Shown: piece by piece, positions 44,875 to 54,412 of the stretch
Layout: every line of letters begins with the position of its first letter
Numbering within the stretch: the first letter of the stretch is position 1
NCBI GenBank assembly: GCA_018372435.1
Contig: JAHAJA010000014.1
Coordinates: 30,467 to 94,466 of the forward strand
Reading direction: 5' to 3'
Length of the DNA stretch: 64,000 nucleotides
Origin: Clostridiales bacterium
GTDB taxonomy: Bacteria; Bacillota; Clostridia; Lachnospirales; Lachnospiraceae
The notes under the pieces: generated by a model
What the model was told of the DNA's origin: nothing
Database searches by the model: none
Seen by the model: only the letters and a program-made list of their open reading frames with translations
Program-made: the position numbers and the translations under genes

Positions 44875-46326
44875 TTATTGATTAATTTCTATATCGTTAC
44901 CTTCTTGAGCAGAAGTCCATTTTTCATTCCATTCAGCCATAATTTCATCAAAGGTCATATCTTTGTTGGCAGCATGTTCAATAATTTGTTGAACTTTAGT
45001 GTTACCACCAGCAGAAACCATTAAGTCTGAATCAGCATTAATTAAGTTAAGGAAATCCTCTTCACCTGCAATAGCTGGTTCATCTGAAACTAATTCAATA
45101 CCGTCGAATGCTGAATATAATTCAGGGAAGTTGTTGTCGTTAGCTCCAACTGGAATTCCGTTTTCATTGTATGCAAATCCTGATTGTTCAGTAAGCCATT
45201 TAACGAATACCATAGCAGCTTTTTGGTTATCTTCAGAAGCGTTAACATTGATTCCTAATCTGTAGTCTGGGCCTGAAGAAGCATATTGTTTTCCATCCAC
45301 TGTGATTGGGAATGACATGTATCCGATATCATCACCGTTATCACCAGCTGCAACCATTTGAGGATAAGCCCAAGAGCCAAGTACCATAGTAGCGATTTGG
45401 CCATTGTTCATCATACCTTTAGAACCTTCCCAGTCAGTTGTAGAATAATCGTCTTCAGTTAAACCATTAGCAACAGCATCATAAAGAACTTTGTAAACAG
45501 CATAAGGTCCAGTTCCATCTGCTTTGTTCTCGAATGGATTACTCATATGAAGTAATTTCTGGTTTTTGTAAGTTGCATCGCCAGTAGCTGTTCCTGAGAT
45601 ATAATCATCCCAAGCACTCATAGTCCAACCAGCAGCATAGTTTGTATATAGAGGAATCGCATCAGTTTTATCTTTGATTGCTTGTAAAGCTGCGATAAAT
45701 TCCTCTGGAGTTTTAGGAAGTGTAGTAATACCAGCTTGTTCAAAAACAGCCTTGTTATATACGATACCACGAGCAGTACCCATATAAGCAACACCATATA
45801 CTTGTCCATCATAAGCCATATCTGAAGCATAACGAACTTGACCTTCCATAGTAGGTAGATCACCGTATGATACAAAGTATTTTGATAAATCTGATTTATT
45901 AACTTCAGGAATCATTAAAATATCACCATAGTCACCACTTTGTAAACGAAGTAATGCACTTTCAGCATATGTTGTATCAGCATCGATTACTACTTCAATG
46001 TTTGGATATAATTTATTAAAGTCTGCAACATACTCATCCCATTTCTTACCATTGTAATCATCTTGATTCATATCTGTTCTGTTGTTGTAGAATTTAATAG
46101 TTGTAGAGATATCCGTGTAACTTTCCCCAAGTACAATGTTAGCATAACTAAGTACATCGTCCGTTGTAGTATCAGCAGTGTCAGTTGTTTTATCATCAGT
46201 TACCTCTGTTGATGGTTTATCGCTTACTGTGTTATTTGCTTTATCATTGTTTTTCTTTGAACAACCTATGAATGATAAAGAAAGAACTACTGCTGTACCA
46301 ATTGCTACAAATTTTTTAAGTCTCAT
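44875..46326 (-). CDS. Sugar ABC transporter solute-binding lipoprotein
   Basis: 483 residues. Lipoprotein signal ending LSFIGC (Cys22), a Thr/Asp-rich linker, then the extracellular-binding-protein family 1 fold (GYMSFPITVDGKQYASSGPDY near the hinge). Captures an oligosaccharide outside the membrane and delivers it to the two permeases. First gene of the operon; AAGGAGG before ATG 46326. Confidence 0.93.
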   Translation of the reverse strand: MRLKKFVAIGTAVVLSLSFIGCSKKNNDKANNTVSDKPSTEVTDDKTTDTADTTTDDVLSYANIVLGESYTDISTTIKFYNNRTDMNQDDYNGKKWDEYVADFNKLYPNIEVVIDADTTYAESALLRLQSGDYGDILMIPEVNKSDLSKYFVSYGDLPTMEGQVRYASDMAYDGQVYGVAYMGTARGIVYNKAVFEQAGITTLPKTPEEFIAALQAIKDKTDAIPLYTNYAAGWTMSAWDDYISGTATGDATYKNQKLLHMSNPFENKADGTGPYAVYKVLYDAVANGLTEDDYSTTDWEGSKGMMNNGQIATMVLGSWAYPQMVAAGDNGDDIGYMSFPITVDGKQYASSGPDYRLGINVNASEDNQKAAMVFVKWLTEQSGFAYNENGIPVGANDNNFPELYSAFDGIELVSDEPAIAGEEDFLNLINADSDLMVSAGGNTKVQQIIEHAANKDMTFDEIMAEWNEKWTSAQEGNDIEINQ

Positions 46327-46680
46327 AACAAATCCTCCTTTTTTGTTCAGTTACTTTTTTGTAACTTAATTTAATTATAATTTATTTTGTTTTTAAGTCA
46401 TCAACTATTATTGATTTTTATATGTTATTATTGTTTTTTTAGATATTATTTATTATTTAACTATTTTTCCACCACTTTTTTATACATTATTGCCAGTCTT
46501 TTTACTTATTTACCCAGTAATATTACTTAATTTAATTTACTGCCCATGTTATTAGTTGATTAATTTACTCTTTTAATTTATAATAGATAATGTACATAAA
46601 AAAATTAACTATATTTTATACGAAATATGGAATAATGCTACATGATAACCTATTACTTTTACTAATGATCGAGGTGTATT
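46327..46680. promoter_or_regulatory. Divergent control region between the sugar operon and araC-type gene
   Basis: 354 bp, very AT-rich, no gene. A palindrome AGTTAC-N6-GTAACT lies at 46349-46366 just before the binding-protein ribosome site, and a TATAAT on the minus strand lies at 46379-46374 (weak -35). These are candidate control sites for the AraC regulator; the assignment is inference. Confidence 0.5.
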
Positions 46681-47619
46681 ATGAATTACTACGAAAACTT
46701 TCTAAAATCATTACTTTCTTATTCAAAACTACCTAATTCTTTGGATATCTCTTTTATCATGCCCAATTATTCAAAGAATAATGATTCCACTCCTCCTTCC
46801 CTCATCTATGCAGGTGGAGAACTAACCATATCATTCCCTTTCTTCTGTGAATCATCTGGCTTTTCCTCTTATATTCTTCTCTATACCATAAAGGGTAATT
46901 CAACGATTACTATTGAAAAGACAACCTACCAGTTACAGGAAAATAATTTACTTTTTCTTGATTGCAATTTACCTTTTAAGATAAGTTCTTATAACAGCAA
47001 TTGGAAGTTTCAAATTCTATATCTTAAAGAGGATTTTATAAATCAATACTTTTCTATATTTAATGATAATAATAACTTTATATACGATGTTAAACCTTAT
47101 TCTTGTGTTTCTTACTGTTTTAGAAATATAATTAATCCTCAGCATACAAACACTTCTCTATCAAACCTTTATGAAACGAAATGGGTTATTGATATACTTA
47201 CAGAGATTTGCGTTCATGAAAAGAATCTAGATAATCCAGAAGATTATATACCAGAATATATAAGAAAATCGAAAGATTTCCTTGATAATAAACTTACGCA
47301 AACTTTCTCACTCGATGAGTTAGCCGAAGAATTACAAGTTAATAAATATAGACTGTGCCGTGAATTCTCTAAGTACTACAATATGCCACCACTTCGTTAT
47401 CTTAATCATAAAAAAATCGAGAAGTCAAAAGAACTTCTATTTGGTACTAATCTAACAATAACTGAAATAAGTACAAGACTTGGAATTGAGAATGTAAATC
47501 ACTTCATCCAGTTATTTAAAAAAGAAACAGGAGCCACCCCACTTGCTTACAAGCAGGAAGCTCCCTCTTCTATACGCGAATTACACTCTCCTTACAAACC
47601 AGACGACCTCGGCCAATAA
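46681..47619 (+). CDS. AraC family transcriptional regulator
   Basis: 312 residues. N-terminal cupin-like sensor part and two HTH motifs at the C-terminus (FSLDELAEELQVNKYRLCRE; LTITEISTRLGIENVNHFIQ). Divergent from the sugar ABC operon, so it is the probable activator. Its last 17 codons overlap, on the opposite strand, the end of the lacI gene at 47570-48589, giving a C-terminal tail that ordinary family members do not need. Confidence 0.9.
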   Translation: MNYYENFLKSLLSYSKLPNSLDISFIMPNYSKNNDSTPPSLIYAGGELTISFPFFCESSGFSSYILLYTIKGNSTITIEKTTYQLQENNLLFLDCNLPFKISSYNSNWKFQILYLKEDFINQYFSIFNDNNNFIYDVKPYSCVSYCFRNIINPQHTNTSLSNLYETKWVIDILTEICVHEKNLDNPEDYIPEYIRKSKDFLDNKLTQTFSLDELAEELQVNKYRLCREFSKYYNMPPLRYLNHKKIEKSKELLFGTNLTITEISTRLGIENVNHFIQLFKKETGATPLAYKQEAPSSIRELHSPYKPDDLGQ

Positions 47620-48589
47620 AGATTCCTGATTTGTAACTTTTATTATCAATTTTCTTTAATATAGTATTAACGGTACAGCGAGCCATCTCATGAATATCAA
47701 CTTCATATGTAGTTATACCGATTTCGCATAATCCCGGATATAGGTAGTTATCAAAACCAACTACTGAGACATCATTCGGAACGCTGTACCCATTTTCTTG
47801 CAAACATTTAATCACATAACTTGCTGTTAGATCACAGTTACAGACATAGGCCGTTGGCATATCTTCAACAATTAATTTTTTGCTGTCAATGTCAATCTTT
47901 CCAGTTCTCGTATCTCTATCATCCACTATCCATTCTGGCTTCACGATCAACCCATGTTCCATCATTGCTTTCGCAAATCCAAAATAACGGTCTGTAATAC
48001 TATCTGTTGCTAACATAGTTCCCACAAATCCTATTTTTTTATGTCCCATTTCAAAAAGGTAATTCGTTAAAACATAAGATCCAAAATAACTATTGGATAT
48101 AACAGAATCACAAGTTTGCTTTTCATCATAAAAATCCATATAAACAGTAGGTAATGCTGATACCTCCTTCATCTGCTTTAGATAGACATCCTTCATTCTA
48201 CCAATTACTATGATTCCATCAACCTTTTGTTCTTGAATTAATTTAGGCAATATAGTATATTCTTCATCAGCTTCACTAATCACTTCTAACATAGAAAAAC
48301 AATTTTTCGTTGCAATTTTACTTGTAACTGCTTGATACATCTGCCAATAAAATGAATTAAATTTCCCCAAAAACTTATCAGCAATTATTATTCCTATATT
48401 ATAACCGCTACTAACAACAGTTTTCTTTATTGCAGAAGGCTGACGGTATCCCATCTCATCGGCAAGCTTCTTAATCTTCTCCCTTAATTCCTCACTTACT
48501 CCCTTTTGATTTGAAAGTGCTTTCGATACCGTTACCGTACTTACATTCAACACTGCTGCTAAATCTGCTAATTTAACTGATTTCGCCAT
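47570..48589 (-). CDS. LacI family transcriptional regulator (copy 2)
   Basis: 339 residues, paralog of the regulator at 38489-39508. HTH VKLADLAAVLNVSTVTVSKAL, and the same SNQKGVSEELREKIKKLA that follows in copy 1. The C-terminus GRGRLVCKESVIRV aligns with copy 1 (QGKLVYKESVARI), so the end that overlaps araC is genuine. AAGGGAT precedes ATG 48589. Confidence 0.92.
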   Translation of the reverse strand: MAKSVKLADLAAVLNVSTVTVSKALSNQKGVSEELREKIKKLADEMGYRQPSAIKKTVVSSGYNIGIIIADKFLGKFNSFYWQMYQAVTSKIATKNCFSMLEVISEADEEYTILPKLIQEQKVDGIIVIGRMKDVYLKQMKEVSALPTVYMDFYDEKQTCDSVISNSYFGSYVLTNYLFEMGHKKIGFVGTMLATDSITDRYFGFAKAMMEHGLIVKPEWIVDDRDTRTGKIDIDSKKLIVEDMPTAYVCNCDLTASYVIKCLQENGYSVPNDVSVVGFDNYLYPGLCEIGITTYEVDIHEMARCTVNTILKKIDNKSYKSGIFIGRGRLVCKESVIRV

Positions 48590-48689
48590 ATCATATCCCT
48601 TCCTATCTACGCATACAGGTTACTGTATATTATTTCTTTGCATAAAATAAACTTGGTATTCTTATCCATTTTTTAGTTTTCATAAAGTT

Positions 48690-48703
48690 AATTTTAGCTA
48701 ATT
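48690..48703. promoter_or_regulatory. Operator-like AATTTTAGCTAATT before lacI copy 2
   Basis: Exact 14-bp match to 39599-39612, placed just downstream of the predicted -10 box, as in copy 1. Confidence 0.6.
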
Positions 48704-48712
48704 TATAGTATA

Positions 48713-48741
48713 ATATTATTTTCTTCTTGCCCTTTTGTCAA
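48713..48741 (-). promoter_or_regulatory. Promoter of lacI copy 2
   Basis: Minus-strand TTGACA (48741-48736), 17-bp spacer, TAATAT (48718-48713). Confidence 0.65.
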
Positions 48742-48902
48742 GTACAAACGCCTATTTCCCTTATTTTATTCAAATTAAAATTAAATAACAATTTATTGCT
48801 TCCTAAAAACGAGACAATTGCATTAGATAACCAATAATAAAATCAAAAGAAACAGACGTCAAAAGAAAAAGCATAATGGTATTCGCTTATAAGCAAATCT
48901 AT

Positions 48903-50597
48903 TTATTCGTAATAACCCCATTCTGCTACTATATTCACTAACTGCTTAAACTCTTTCTTATATCCATCATTATATTCTAATCGATTCAATCTTTTACGTA
49001 GATGGTTCATTGAACCTTTCTCGAGATATGAGCTATCTTTTAATATCATTGCAAATTCAGCGATACAAGAAGCAAATTTCCAATCGTCACTTGTTTTATT
49101 GGTATATGCTCTCGTGGTAATTGGATACGTTAATAACTTACTTTCTTCTTTATCAGGCTCTTTGTAACGAACTTTAATGGTCAATAATTCATCCTTATAT
49201 TTCTCATCCACTGACGTATATCTGCTTCCAGTTACTTTCTCATCTAATTCCATATTACTTGATACAGGAACTAACTCGTATAAGGCGGTCACAGAATGTC
49301 CTGCTCCTATTTCACCTGCATCTTTCGCATCATCTTCAAAATCTTCAGCTGCAAGAACACGATTTTCATATCCAATTAACCGATATCCTTTAATCTGCTC
49401 TGGATTAAATTCCACCTGGAATTTAACATCTTTTGCGACTGTTACCATATTAGCACCAAGTTCATCAACCAGAACTTTCTTAGCCTCATAAACGGAATCG
49501 ATATACGCATAATTTCCATTACCATTATCCGCAAGTGCCTCCATATTATTATCCTTAATATTACCTGTTCCAAATCCTAATACTGACAAGTAGATTCCAC
49601 TATCTCTTTTCTTCGTTATCAATTCAGTTAATTCGTATTCCGTCGTAAGTCCGACATTCAAATCTCCATCTGTAGCAAGTATGACACGATTATTACCGCC
49701 TTTAATAAAGTACCTCTCTGCAAGCTCATATGCCGCCTGAATCCCTGCACTTCCTGCTGTACTTCCCCCTGCTTCTAGACTTGTTATCTTCTCAATGATT
49801 CGATTCGTCTCATTCCCCTTAGCCCCCTCTAATATAACTGCATCTTCTCCTGCATAAACTACAATTGAAACACGGTCTTTACTTGTAAGATTTTCTGCTA
49901 ACATACAAAATGCTTGCTGCATTAGCGGTAATTTATCAGGATCATTCATAGATCCTGATACGTCAAGTAAAAATACCAGATTCGAATTAGGTCCCTCGGA
50001 AAAATCAATATCTTTTGTCTGCATACCAACCATCATAAGTGACGTATTAGGATTCCAAGGGCATTTACCGATCTGTACATTAACACCAAATGGCTCCCTG
50101 CCAATAGGTCCTTCATAATCGTAATTAAAATAATTCAACATCTCTTCTACCCTGATTGCATCTTCATCATAAATGTATCCTTCATTAATCATTCTTCTTA
50201 AATTACTATAGGACGCTGTGTCTACATCAGCGGAGAATGTTGATAATGGTTCTTTGGAAACTGCTGAAAATCCATTCTCAGCATAGCTATTATATTCTTC
50301 CCCCGAACCACTGTAAGAGATATCCTCCTTTGTATCAATCTTAATATCACAGCTATTGGTCGTATAATCGCTATCAGCCCCAGTCCCACTATCGTTTGTA
50401 GCACCACTATCGTTTGCAGATGCACTATACTCAACTTCAGTATCAGAGGTATCGCTTGTATTACTCGAATATTCTGCCGAGTTATATATATCCTTCTTAG
50501 CCTCATTCTTTGATTTCCTTCCACAACCTACCATTACTAAAACTAAAACTACCATTACCAAGATAAATTTTTCCTTCATATTCATATTCATATTCAT
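48903..50597 (-). CDS. VWA-domain lipoprotein (YfbK-like)
   Basis: 564 residues. Lipoprotein signal with VMVGC (Cys25), a Ser/Thr/Asp-rich spacer, a YfbK-type N-terminal segment (YSNLRRMINEG, then VEEMLNYFNYDY), a von Willebrand A domain with MIDAS LLDVSGSMN (Asp212), and the DUF3520-type C-terminus. Likely a surface adhesion or envelope-complex protein; the partner is unknown. The start has four in-frame ATG codons in an ATGAAT repeat; the first (50597) is best spaced from GGAGG. Confidence 0.88.
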   Translation of the reverse strand: MNMNMNMKEKFILVMVVLVLVMVGCGRKSKNEAKKDIYNSAEYSSNTSDTSDTEVEYSASANDSGATNDSGTGADSDYTTNSCDIKIDTKEDISYSGSGEEYNSYAENGFSAVSKEPLSTFSADVDTASYSNLRRMINEGYIYDEDAIRVEEMLNYFNYDYEGPIGREPFGVNVQIGKCPWNPNTSLMMVGMQTKDIDFSEGPNSNLVFLLDVSGSMNDPDKLPLMQQAFCMLAENLTSKDRVSIVVYAGEDAVILEGAKGNETNRIIEKITSLEAGGSTAGSAGIQAAYELAERYFIKGGNNRVILATDGDLNVGLTTEYELTELITKKRDSGIYLSVLGFGTGNIKDNNMEALADNGNGNYAYIDSVYEAKKVLVDELGANMVTVAKDVKFQVEFNPEQIKGYRLIGYENRVLAAEDFEDDAKDAGEIGAGHSVTALYELVPVSSNMELDEKVTGSRYTSVDEKYKDELLTIKVRYKEPDKEESKLLTYPITTRAYTNKTSDDWKFASCIAEFAMILKDSSYLEKGSMNHLRKRLNRLEYNDGYKKEFKQLVNIVAEWGYYE

Positions 50598-50785
50598 ATT
50601 CTTTTCCTCCTTTTTTAACCCCTCTTAATATAGATACTTATTTATAGATACTTATTAAAAACAATTGGAATTCATATCCATCTATCTATTAGACGATAAC
50701 AAAACAATAGTGGTTCCACATTATTAATAGCATTATCATCGTATAAGAAGTCAAATACGTTATAGTTACATTACCTTTAGTAGCG

Positions 50786-50807
50786 TATAATTTAGTTAAT
50801 AAACTAA
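50786..50807 (+). promoter_or_regulatory. -10 box and operator-like palindrome before the GH95 gene
   Basis: TATAAT at 50786-50791, directly followed by TTAGTT-AATA-AACTAA (50792-50807). A repressor site at the transcription start would fit catabolic control; the -35 box is poor. Confidence 0.5.
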
Positions 50808-50840
50808 GTGATATAAGAATTTTTGTGGAGGATAGATATA

Positions 50841-53162
50841 ATGAATACATATACTGATGATTTGAAGTTATGGTATAAAGAACCTGCAAACAACTGGGAT
50901 GAAGCACTCCCTACAGGTAACGGACGATTAGGTGGAATGGTATTTGGAAACATCTATAGTGAACGAATTCAATTGAACGAAGATAGCGTCTGGTATGGAG
51001 GTCCAATGGATCGAAACAATCCAGATGCAAGCAAGAATCTTGATAAGATCCGATCTTTACTCATGGAAGGCAAGATCAAAGAAGCCGAAGAGCTTTCAGC
51101 ACTCGCACTCTCGGGTACACCTGAATGCCAGCGTCATTACGAAACCTTAGGTGACTTATATCTTTTTTTTACAAACGAAAAAGGGGAGGTTACCAATTAT
51201 ACACGTGAACTTGACCTAACAACTGGCGTAATCAAAACTGACTTTACCCTTGATGGGACTCGTTATACTCGTAGTGTTTTTACAAGTTTTCCTCATCAAG
51301 TAATGGTAGTTCGACTTAGTTCTGATAAACCAAATGGACTTAATTTTCACACACAACTCTCTAGAGGTACTGCCCCATGGAACTTTGAACCATTTTCAAC
51401 ATACAAATTCCGATATAACGGAGGCTTCAATGCCAATGTAGATAAATCTTGTACGGTAGGGTCAGATAGTAGCTTAATGACGGGTCAATGCGGTGGCAAA
51501 GGTGCTGTAGAATTCTCCAGTAGAATTAAAATCAAGACAGAGGGCGGTTCTGTGAAAACTCTAGGTAATAGTGTAATTGTTGAGAATGCCAACACTGCAA
51601 CTATCTTCCTCACAGCTAATACAACTTTTCGTGTTGAAAACCCAGAGTTATATTGTCAAACACAATTAGAACTAATATCACAGCTTCCTTATGAGGTAAT
51701 CTATCAAGAATACTTAACTGACTACCAAAGTTTATTTAATCGAGTTGAAATTGATGTACGTACTGACAGAGGGGTGTTCTTAAACTCACTAGCTACCAAC
51801 GAACGAATAGAACGATTTAGAGAAGGGAAAGACGACTATGGATTACTAAATCTATTCTTCCAATATGGCCGTTACTTACTACTCTCCAGTAGCCGCCCTG
51901 GCTCCCTCCCTGCAAATCTTCAAGGAATCTGGAACAAAGATATGCTACCAATATGGGATAGTAAGTATACCATCAACATTAATACTCAGATGAATTATTG
52001 GCCTGCAGAAACTTGCAATCTATCTGAATGTCATCTCCCATTATTTGATTTACTTGAAAGAATGAGAGAAAATGGTCGAAAAACAGCAAAGGTAATGTAC
52101 AATTGCAGAGGTTTTATGGCTCACCACAACACCGATATATGGGCTGATACTGCACCACAAGATGTGTGCCTTAGCTCAACGTATTGGGTAATGGGCGCTG
52201 CATGGCTAAGCATACATCTATGGGAACATTATCAGTTTACACTTGATGGAGAATTCCTAAAGCAAGCCTATCCTACAATGAAAGAGGCTTCTGAGTTCTT
52301 ACTGGACTTCTTAATCGAAGGCCCAGATGGTAAGTTAATTACTTGTCCAACGATTTCACCGGAGAATGAATACCGTTTACCATCAGGTGAAACAGGAGTC
52401 CTGTGTATGGGAGCTTCCATGGACAGTCAAATTACAACTGAGCTCTTTACCGCATGTATGAATGCCTCCTTAATTCTTGGAATCGACGAAGACTTTCGTA
52501 ACACATTGACAGAAACATTACATCAGATTCCAACTCCAGAGATTGGTAGGTACGGTCAGATTAAAGAATGGGTAGAAGACTATGAGGAAATCGAACCAGG
52601 TCACCGTCACATCTCCCATCTGTTCGCTTTGCATCCAGGTAGCCAAATATCTCCCGATTCCACACCAGAATTAGCTGCGGCTGCTCGCAGAACCTTAGAG
52701 AGAAGACTCTCTTTTGGTGGCGGACATACTGGTTGGAGTAAAGCATGGATTATCAATATGTGGGCTAGGTTAGGAGCCGGTGAAGAATCCCTAAAAAACA
52801 TAGAAGAACTTATTAAAAATTCAACGCTACCAAACCTTTTTGATAACCACCCACCATTTCAAATCGATGGAAATTTCGGTTGTACGGCAGGCATTGCTGA
52901 GATGTTGTTACAAAGCCATGAAGATGTAATACATCTGCTTCCCGCCCTTCCTGACAGATGGGAAAATGGCTATGTAAAAGGATTGAAGGCCCGTGGTGGA
53001 TACGAAATAAGTTTAGAGTGGAATGCTAATAAACTAACCCATCTAGAAATCGTTGCTAATCATTATAGCGAAGTGACATTACGATATAACGATACAATCT
53101 TTACTCTCTTGTTAGAGAAGGGTAATGTTTATTCTATCAGTGATTTTTCTTTTAGCAAATAA
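50841..53162 (+). CDS. GH95 family alpha-L-fucosidase-type glycoside hydrolase
   Basis: 773 residues, typical for GH95. N-terminal beta domain (LWYKEPANNWDEALPTGNGR), (alpha/alpha)6 catalytic domain with TQMNYWPAETCNLSE (about 380-395), HHNTDIWADTAP, the acid-residue segment TISPENE (about 505-510), and FQIDGNFGCTAGIAEML (Asp about 675). The family removes alpha-1,2-linked L-fucose, or L-galactose in some plant-glycan enzymes. No signal peptide, so cytoplasmic. ATG 50841 follows GGAGG. Confidence 0.92.
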   Translation: MNTYTDDLKLWYKEPANNWDEALPTGNGRLGGMVFGNIYSERIQLNEDSVWYGGPMDRNNPDASKNLDKIRSLLMEGKIKEAEELSALALSGTPECQRHYETLGDLYLFFTNEKGEVTNYTRELDLTTGVIKTDFTLDGTRYTRSVFTSFPHQVMVVRLSSDKPNGLNFHTQLSRGTAPWNFEPFSTYKFRYNGGFNANVDKSCTVGSDSSLMTGQCGGKGAVEFSSRIKIKTEGGSVKTLGNSVIVENANTATIFLTANTTFRVENPELYCQTQLELISQLPYEVIYQEYLTDYQSLFNRVEIDVRTDRGVFLNSLATNERIERFREGKDDYGLLNLFFQYGRYLLLSSSRPGSLPANLQGIWNKDMLPIWDSKYTININTQMNYWPAETCNLSECHLPLFDLLERMRENGRKTAKVMYNCRGFMAHHNTDIWADTAPQDVCLSSTYWVMGAAWLSIHLWEHYQFTLDGEFLKQAYPTMKEASEFLLDFLIEGPDGKLITCPTISPENEYRLPSGETGVLCMGASMDSQITTELFTACMNASLILGIDEDFRNTLTETLHQIPTPEIGRYGQIKEWVEDYEEIEPGHRHISHLFALHPGSQISPDSTPELAAAARRTLERRLSFGGGHTGWSKAWIINMWARLGAGEESLKNIEELIKNSTLPNLFDNHPPFQIDGNFGCTAGIAEMLLQSHEDVIHLLPALPDRWENGYVKGLKARGGYEISLEWNANKLTHLEIVANHYSEVTLRYNDTIFTLLLEKGNVYSISDFSFSK

Positions 53163-53177
53163 CTATGTCCTGAACAT

Positions 53178-53211
53178 AAAGAAGGAAGGCAATCATTCGC
53201 CTTCCTTCTTT
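53178..53211. terminator. Bidirectional terminator after the GH95 gene
   Basis: AAAGAAGGAAGGC/GCCTTCCTTCTTT, 13 bp perfect, between convergent genes. Confidence 0.85.
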
Positions 53212-53245
53212 ACATATAATACTTATAACCGTTTAAATAGTTATC

Positions 53246-54412
53246 CTACTGAAACTGATACATCATACCATACATCTTACCGTCTGCATCTTTACGATAA
53301 GCAACTATATACTGAACACTCTCTTCATCACCATTGATTCCAACAGTTTGGGGCGAAAATCCCTCCTCAATACCTGCAAAGATATCCTCTAATATTACAT
53401 ATAAATTTACTCCTGAGCCATCTTTTGCTTCATACGTATATGTTGCAGCTCCATCTACATCTGCTGTTAGCTCCTTAACAGAATCTTTTAGCAACGTACC
53501 ATCCGCTACTCTTTCTTCTACATCTCCTTCTACATTTTTCAAAACCGACGTATCCACACTCTCGTTAATTTCCTCTTCATCTTTTGAATCTTTTTTATTT
53601 TTTCCTGCTTCCATTTCATTAATATAAGCATCTGCTTTTTCACGATTAGCTTTCGAGATATCTATCGGAAGATCAAACAATACATTGATTCCTTCATACT
53701 CCGAGTTAGGTGTAATCGCCCCAGTTAACTCGTCATAATCATACGCATCAACATTATAGAACGTTGTATCACTAACACAAAGATAAATACCTCGATCTGC
53801 AAACATCTCAACATTATTGCACTCAATTAATCGATACATTATCCCATCTTCTACAAAATCTTGATATCCACCATTCATTGTAGCGATATTATATTGCCAT
53901 GGCTTTAGTCCTTTGATTAACGGCGAGACAAAGAATGGTTCCTGACCATAATTCTCATCCGATGTTGATGGCATCGGTGTACCATTCGTGTTTGCTATTG
54001 CAACTACTGCATACGTTCGATCCGATAATATTTCATCGTCACCTGTTGCAATATAGTCTGAGATTTCTGTTCCCGAAACTATACCAAGTAATGTTATATC
54101 ATACTGACCTGACTGTACTGTTTTATTAACGGAGACTGCATCTTTACCTTTAAAGGCATCTGCTAGCTTATAATCTTCAAACTTTTCTGCAACCTTATCT
54201 GTCCCCAAAAATCTAGAAGCCGCTAATGCTGTTCCAGATAACGCTAGTATTGTCAATGCTGCCGCCGCTACCATTGGCATTCTTCTCTTCTTACTCATAG
54301 CATTTCTCTCCTTTGCCTTGGCTATAATCGTTTGATTAAGGAGGTCATCCGGCTCTTTTGTAACCGATAAAACTTGTTTTAATAACATATCAATTTGTTT
54401 ATCTTCTTTCAT
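53246..54412 (-). CDS. Membrane anti-sigma factor-like protein
   Basis: 388 residues. Cytoplasmic N-terminus (1-45) that would hold the sigma factor, one membrane segment (about 47-66, VAAAALTILALSGTALAASR) and a large outside domain like DUF4179. The gene overlaps the end of the ECF sigma gene by 14 nt, with GGAGG inside the sigma frame, the usual coupling of sigma and anti-sigma. The signal it senses is unknown. Confidence 0.8.
   Translation of the reverse strand: MKEDKQIDMLLKQVLSVTKEPDDLLNQTIIAKAKERNAMSKKRRMPMVAAAALTILALSGTALAASRFLGTDKVAEKFEDYKLADAFKGKDAVSVNKTVQSGQYDITLLGIVSGTEISDYIATGDDEILSDRTYAVVAIANTNGTPMPSTSDENYGQEPFFVSPLIKGLKPWQYNIATMNGGYQDFVEDGIMYRLIECNNVEMFADRGIYLCVSDTTFYNVDAYDYDELTGAITPNSEYEGINVLFDLPIDISKANREKADAYINEMEAGKNKKDSKDEEEINESVDTSVLKNVEGDVEERVADGTLLKDSVKELTADVDGAATYTYEAKDGSGVNLYVILEDIFAGIEEGFSPQTVGINGDEESVQYIVAYRKDADGKMYGMMYQFQ

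Larger units (their letters stand above)
48590..48902. other. Intergenic region upstream of lacI copy 2
   Basis: 313 bp without a gene. Holds the lacI promoter and operator-like motif; the rest is AT-rich DNA downstream of the VWA lipoprotein gene. Confidence 0.5.
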
